A DNA stretch of 64,000 nucleotides. Origin: Cristatella mucedo. Lineage: Eukaryota > Bryozoa > Phylactolaemata > Cristatellidae. Below are positions 11,961-64,000 of this stretch, one piece after another. The notes beneath the pieces are model-generated. The model had not been told where the DNA came from. It made no database searches and saw nothing but the letters and a program-made list of their open reading frames with translations. The translations under genes were made by a program, and so were the position numbers. The stretch is from assembly GCA_009760855.2 (NCBI GenBank), contig WPIO01000035.1, positions 309,501 through 373,500 of the forward strand, given 5' to 3'. Position 1 is the stretch's first letter. Each line of letters begins with the position of its first letter.

Positions 11961-13203
11961 GCGGGGCAAGTACCCTCACGCCACCTTTCGACAACGGCAG
12001 GAGTTCCAGAGTTCAGGTGTTCGGCAGCAGGCGGCAGCTCGAGAGGCGGACGGTAGACGACAGACACGTTTGTATACACACTCTCTCGAGGTTGACTGCC
12101 CCTTCCCTCCCCTCCCCGATCCGTGTAGGGGGTGGAGGTAGAGACATTCCCCTCGGTTTAGGGACGGGTCTTCGCTGGAGCAGCGTCGGACGTACTAGAG
12201 GGGATCTCTGTTCAGCCACCGGAAGCCTGAGCCGGTGCTGAAGACTTGCCATTTCCTCTTTAGTAGAGCCCAGTTCGCAGGCGAGATTGTCTTGGCGAGT
12301 GTCTGTGCGTAGAGTGGAGACAACTCTGAACTCGACAATTGCGAATAAAGTTAAGTAAAATTACCCATCTCCGTGCTTGGTATGTTGGTCCGGTTCATGC
12401 CATTGAGCTCCCAATCCCGAGGTAACGGTAAGTAGGATAGCACCATAAACGCTGTAGGCGAGGCCACCTGCTTATGGCGCAACCAGTGCACCGAAAATGG
12501 CTCTCGGCAGTTGGCTGCGCCACTTGGCAAGCAGCAGCAGCAGCGTGCTACGGCTCCGAAGTCGAGCATTCGGCGTTGCACCTCGTTGCTGCTTGCTACT
12601 CAAAGTATGAACGTTGCCCTTTGTTCGTGTCGTCGCTTTTTCATTCGATCATACCTCCGGCTTCCTGTCAAAAATCCGGGGGCTGGGATGATTCCGAAGC
12701 ATATTCCGAAGCACGAGAGCAGGTGCCCTGAAAACTGGCAGCATCCTTTGAGCGCCGAGAGTCAGCAGCATTTGAAAGGTATTCAACAGCCTCCACCTGC
12801 CGAAGTGCCAACTTTTGCTGGCACGAGAACCCGCCTATTTATCCATTCTGAGTTCAGACTCGGTCAAAAATGCATGCGGAGGACAGCAGTTATGAGGGCC
12901 GCTGCTCGGCAAAGAATAAAGAACTCGTTAAAACATGCAATTTGTATGTAAATATCCTCTAATGCTTTGCAAACCACCATCCAGCCACGTCGGGCTGAGT
13001 CACTGGCTAGCCCTCAGCATGCTTTTACGATGCCTTGCACTATGCCAGCGGCCGCGACTGAAGTGAGTGCCTCTCAGCCTGTATACAGCTGCAGTAAACA
13101 ACATTACGTGCAGTCACCAGAAGCAGCAGCAGCAATGCAGCCGATGCAGGTTGGCAGCACCAGGCGTGCTTGGGCAAGAGGCGCTTGAACGGCATGTCGG
13201 ACG

Positions 13204-62928
<49,725 letters not shown>

Positions 62929-63479
62929 CTGAAAGCATCAATGTTCCTTTTAATCAAATGTTTACCGAAAACAAGTGAAACGAATGATGAGCTGAGATCG
63001 CTTTTAGGTGGCTATAAAAATAAAAGACCATGTAACTGAGAGCCGCATTGAGATAAACAGGACGTTGATGATACATATTAAGTTTATTTGATCCTTCCAA
63101 CCACAGGTCGTGTGCCACCAACCCGAAGCAGAAAATATCAACTGTAGTTCTCACAAAAGCGTGCGGTTTCATACGCTACGTTGGCGTCGATTGTGGCTGC
63201 TGCCTCCAGCCGATCTCGCCCTGTGATTAAGGGTATAATTCAAGCGTCTTATAAAAGAGGTTCTACCCCAAACAGCATGTCTAATGGAGCATATGAAAGG
63301 GCTTACAAAAACGTCCGAACCGACGAGGATATATTGAGACAGAGATCGTGGCCAAACACGAGCGTTGTCCTGATGGGGGCGACATTCCAATGTAGTACCC
63401 GAGTAATATACCACGGTTTAGATGGACCAGTAGGGTTCAGAGGGCGATAGCCGGAAAGAAACGAAAAGCGTAGACGGAT

Positions 63480-63680
63480 TTGAACACCAACATAGAGTAC
63501 ACCAACATAGAGTGGCCTACACAACATAGAGTGTGGCATACACCAACAACACACAACAATATGGCATACATCACCAACAACATACATACACCAACAGCAA
63601 CCTACACCAACATAGTAGTGGCATACACCAACATAGAGTGGCCTCCCGCGAAGCAGGAGATCACTCTATGTTGGTCGTCC
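63480..63680. repeat. Degenerate CCAACATAGAGTGG minisatellite with inverted end
   Basis: Several copies of ACACCAACATAGAGTGGCCT and shortened forms; the last unit (CACTCTATGTTGGT, about 63662-63676) is inverted relative to the first. Confidence 0.8.
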
Positions 63681-63781
63681 AGTCATCGGCTGCGGACCGA
63701 GGCTGCAGAAAGAATCTCGGCGGTCCGATTAACTGCAGCGCTCCTCGCCTCGGCCGGGCCAGCAGATGTCCGTTCTATGGG

Positions 63782-63910
63782 CTACGGTTGGTCCAGCAGT
63801 TAAGGTGCTCGCCCCGACTAAGGTCTGGCTGAGGTCGTGGGCTCGAGCCCTGAGGCATATGTGAAGCGCCTGAATAGAGATTTAGTTCTCTTGGGGCGCT
63901 ATACAAATTA
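63782..63910 (+). mobile_element. tRNA-derived SINE, family B, LINE-type tail
   Basis: A-box-like TTGGTCCAGCAGTTAAGG, B box GTGGGCTCGAGCCC, then GAAGCGCCTGAATAGAGATT ... GTTCTCTTGGGGCGCT, which can fold on itself and matches the local LINE tail. Confidence 0.78.
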
Positions 63911-64000
63911 ATTGTTTTTTTTACCCCAGAACGACCAGTGCGCCTCCGGTCCGACAGGCAGATGCTGCTCGGAAGCAGAGCGAACAACCGAGCAGCGGTC

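Larger units (their letters stand above)
4280..13203. other. Intergenic region between convergent 3' ends
   Basis: Lies between the RapGAP stop (+) and the CFAP47 stop (-), so it must hold both 3' UTRs and terminators. Contains a (CT)n-rich block (5237-5425), SINE copies (about 6410-6560 and 11780-11960), an alternating GC/CA tract (8905-8951) and LINE fragments (9010-9400, 10378-10530). I see no supported gene. Confidence 0.55.
62929..64000 (-). other. Presumed CFAP47 5' intron
   Basis: The phase-1 acceptor at 62928 requires an upstream exon, but none is convincing here. The region holds a minisatellite (63480-63680) and a family B SINE (63782-63910). Confidence 0.5.

Noticed and set aside
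63169-63233. Candidate 5' exon of CFAP47 (frame reading DRLEAAATIDANVAYETA, or an alternative frame with a phase-1 donor)
   Set aside because: The protein-like frame has no donor in the required phase and the frame with the right phase has a weak donor; too little evidence.

Overview
This is a eukaryotic, almost certainly animal, nuclear window. The coding sequence is cut into many short exons with GT-AG introns. Introns and intergenic DNA are full of long dinucleotide and CAG/CTG microsatellites, tRNA-derived SINEs, truncated non-LTR retrotransposons and DNA-transposon remnants. No bacterial operon, CRISPR array, rRNA or bona fide tRNA gene was seen. One of the two genes encodes a motile-cilium protein, so the organism builds motile cilia or flagella. 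I cannot name the taxon; compact introns, GC-rich Ser/Gly/Ala-rich exons and the repeat families suggest an invertebrate.

Two protein genes face each other. On the + strand, about 1.27-4.28 kb, lie the last four exons of a Rap1 GTPase-activating protein (RAP1GAP-like): the conserved segment that follows the RapGAP catalytic domain, a Ser/Gly-rich linker and a C-terminal coiled coil. On the - strand, from about 62.9 kb down to 13.2 kb, lies nearly all of a CFAP47 gene. I could chain 43 exons with matching splice phases at every junction. They encode about 2,760 residues: a row of Ig-like ASH/MSP (PapD-like) domains, a calponin-homology (CH) domain near the middle, more ASH/MSP domains, and a recognisable C-terminus with stop codon. 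The 5'-most exon or exons were not found with confidence. The two 3' ends are separated by about 8.9 kb of repeat-rich intergenic DNA.

By region: 0-1.3 kb RapGAP intron with a LINE remnant; 1.3-4.3 kb RapGAP 3' exons; 4.3-13.2 kb intergenic with SINE and LINE pieces; 13.2-31 kb CFAP47 3' exons, with a degraded + strand LINE at 21-22.3 kb; 31-46 kb central exons, including the CH domain at 40-42 kb, a LINE with an RT YADD box at 32.2-33.6 kb and a hAT miniature element at 40.5 kb; 46-63 kb 5' exons with further LINE copies and a Tc1/mariner fossil at 59.7-60.1 kb; 63-64 kb upstream intron with a minisatellite and a SINE.

Most notable observations: a SPIN/URR1-like hAT miniature element with intact ends and target duplication; a LINE and a tRNA-SINE that share one hairpin-forming 3' tail; complementary (GA)n/(CT)n arrays flanking CFAP47 exons 15 and 32; a stop-free intron of length divisible by three inside the CH region; and a 14-bp-period array of CACGTG boxes. 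I did not find a gene system that I would call previously undescribed.
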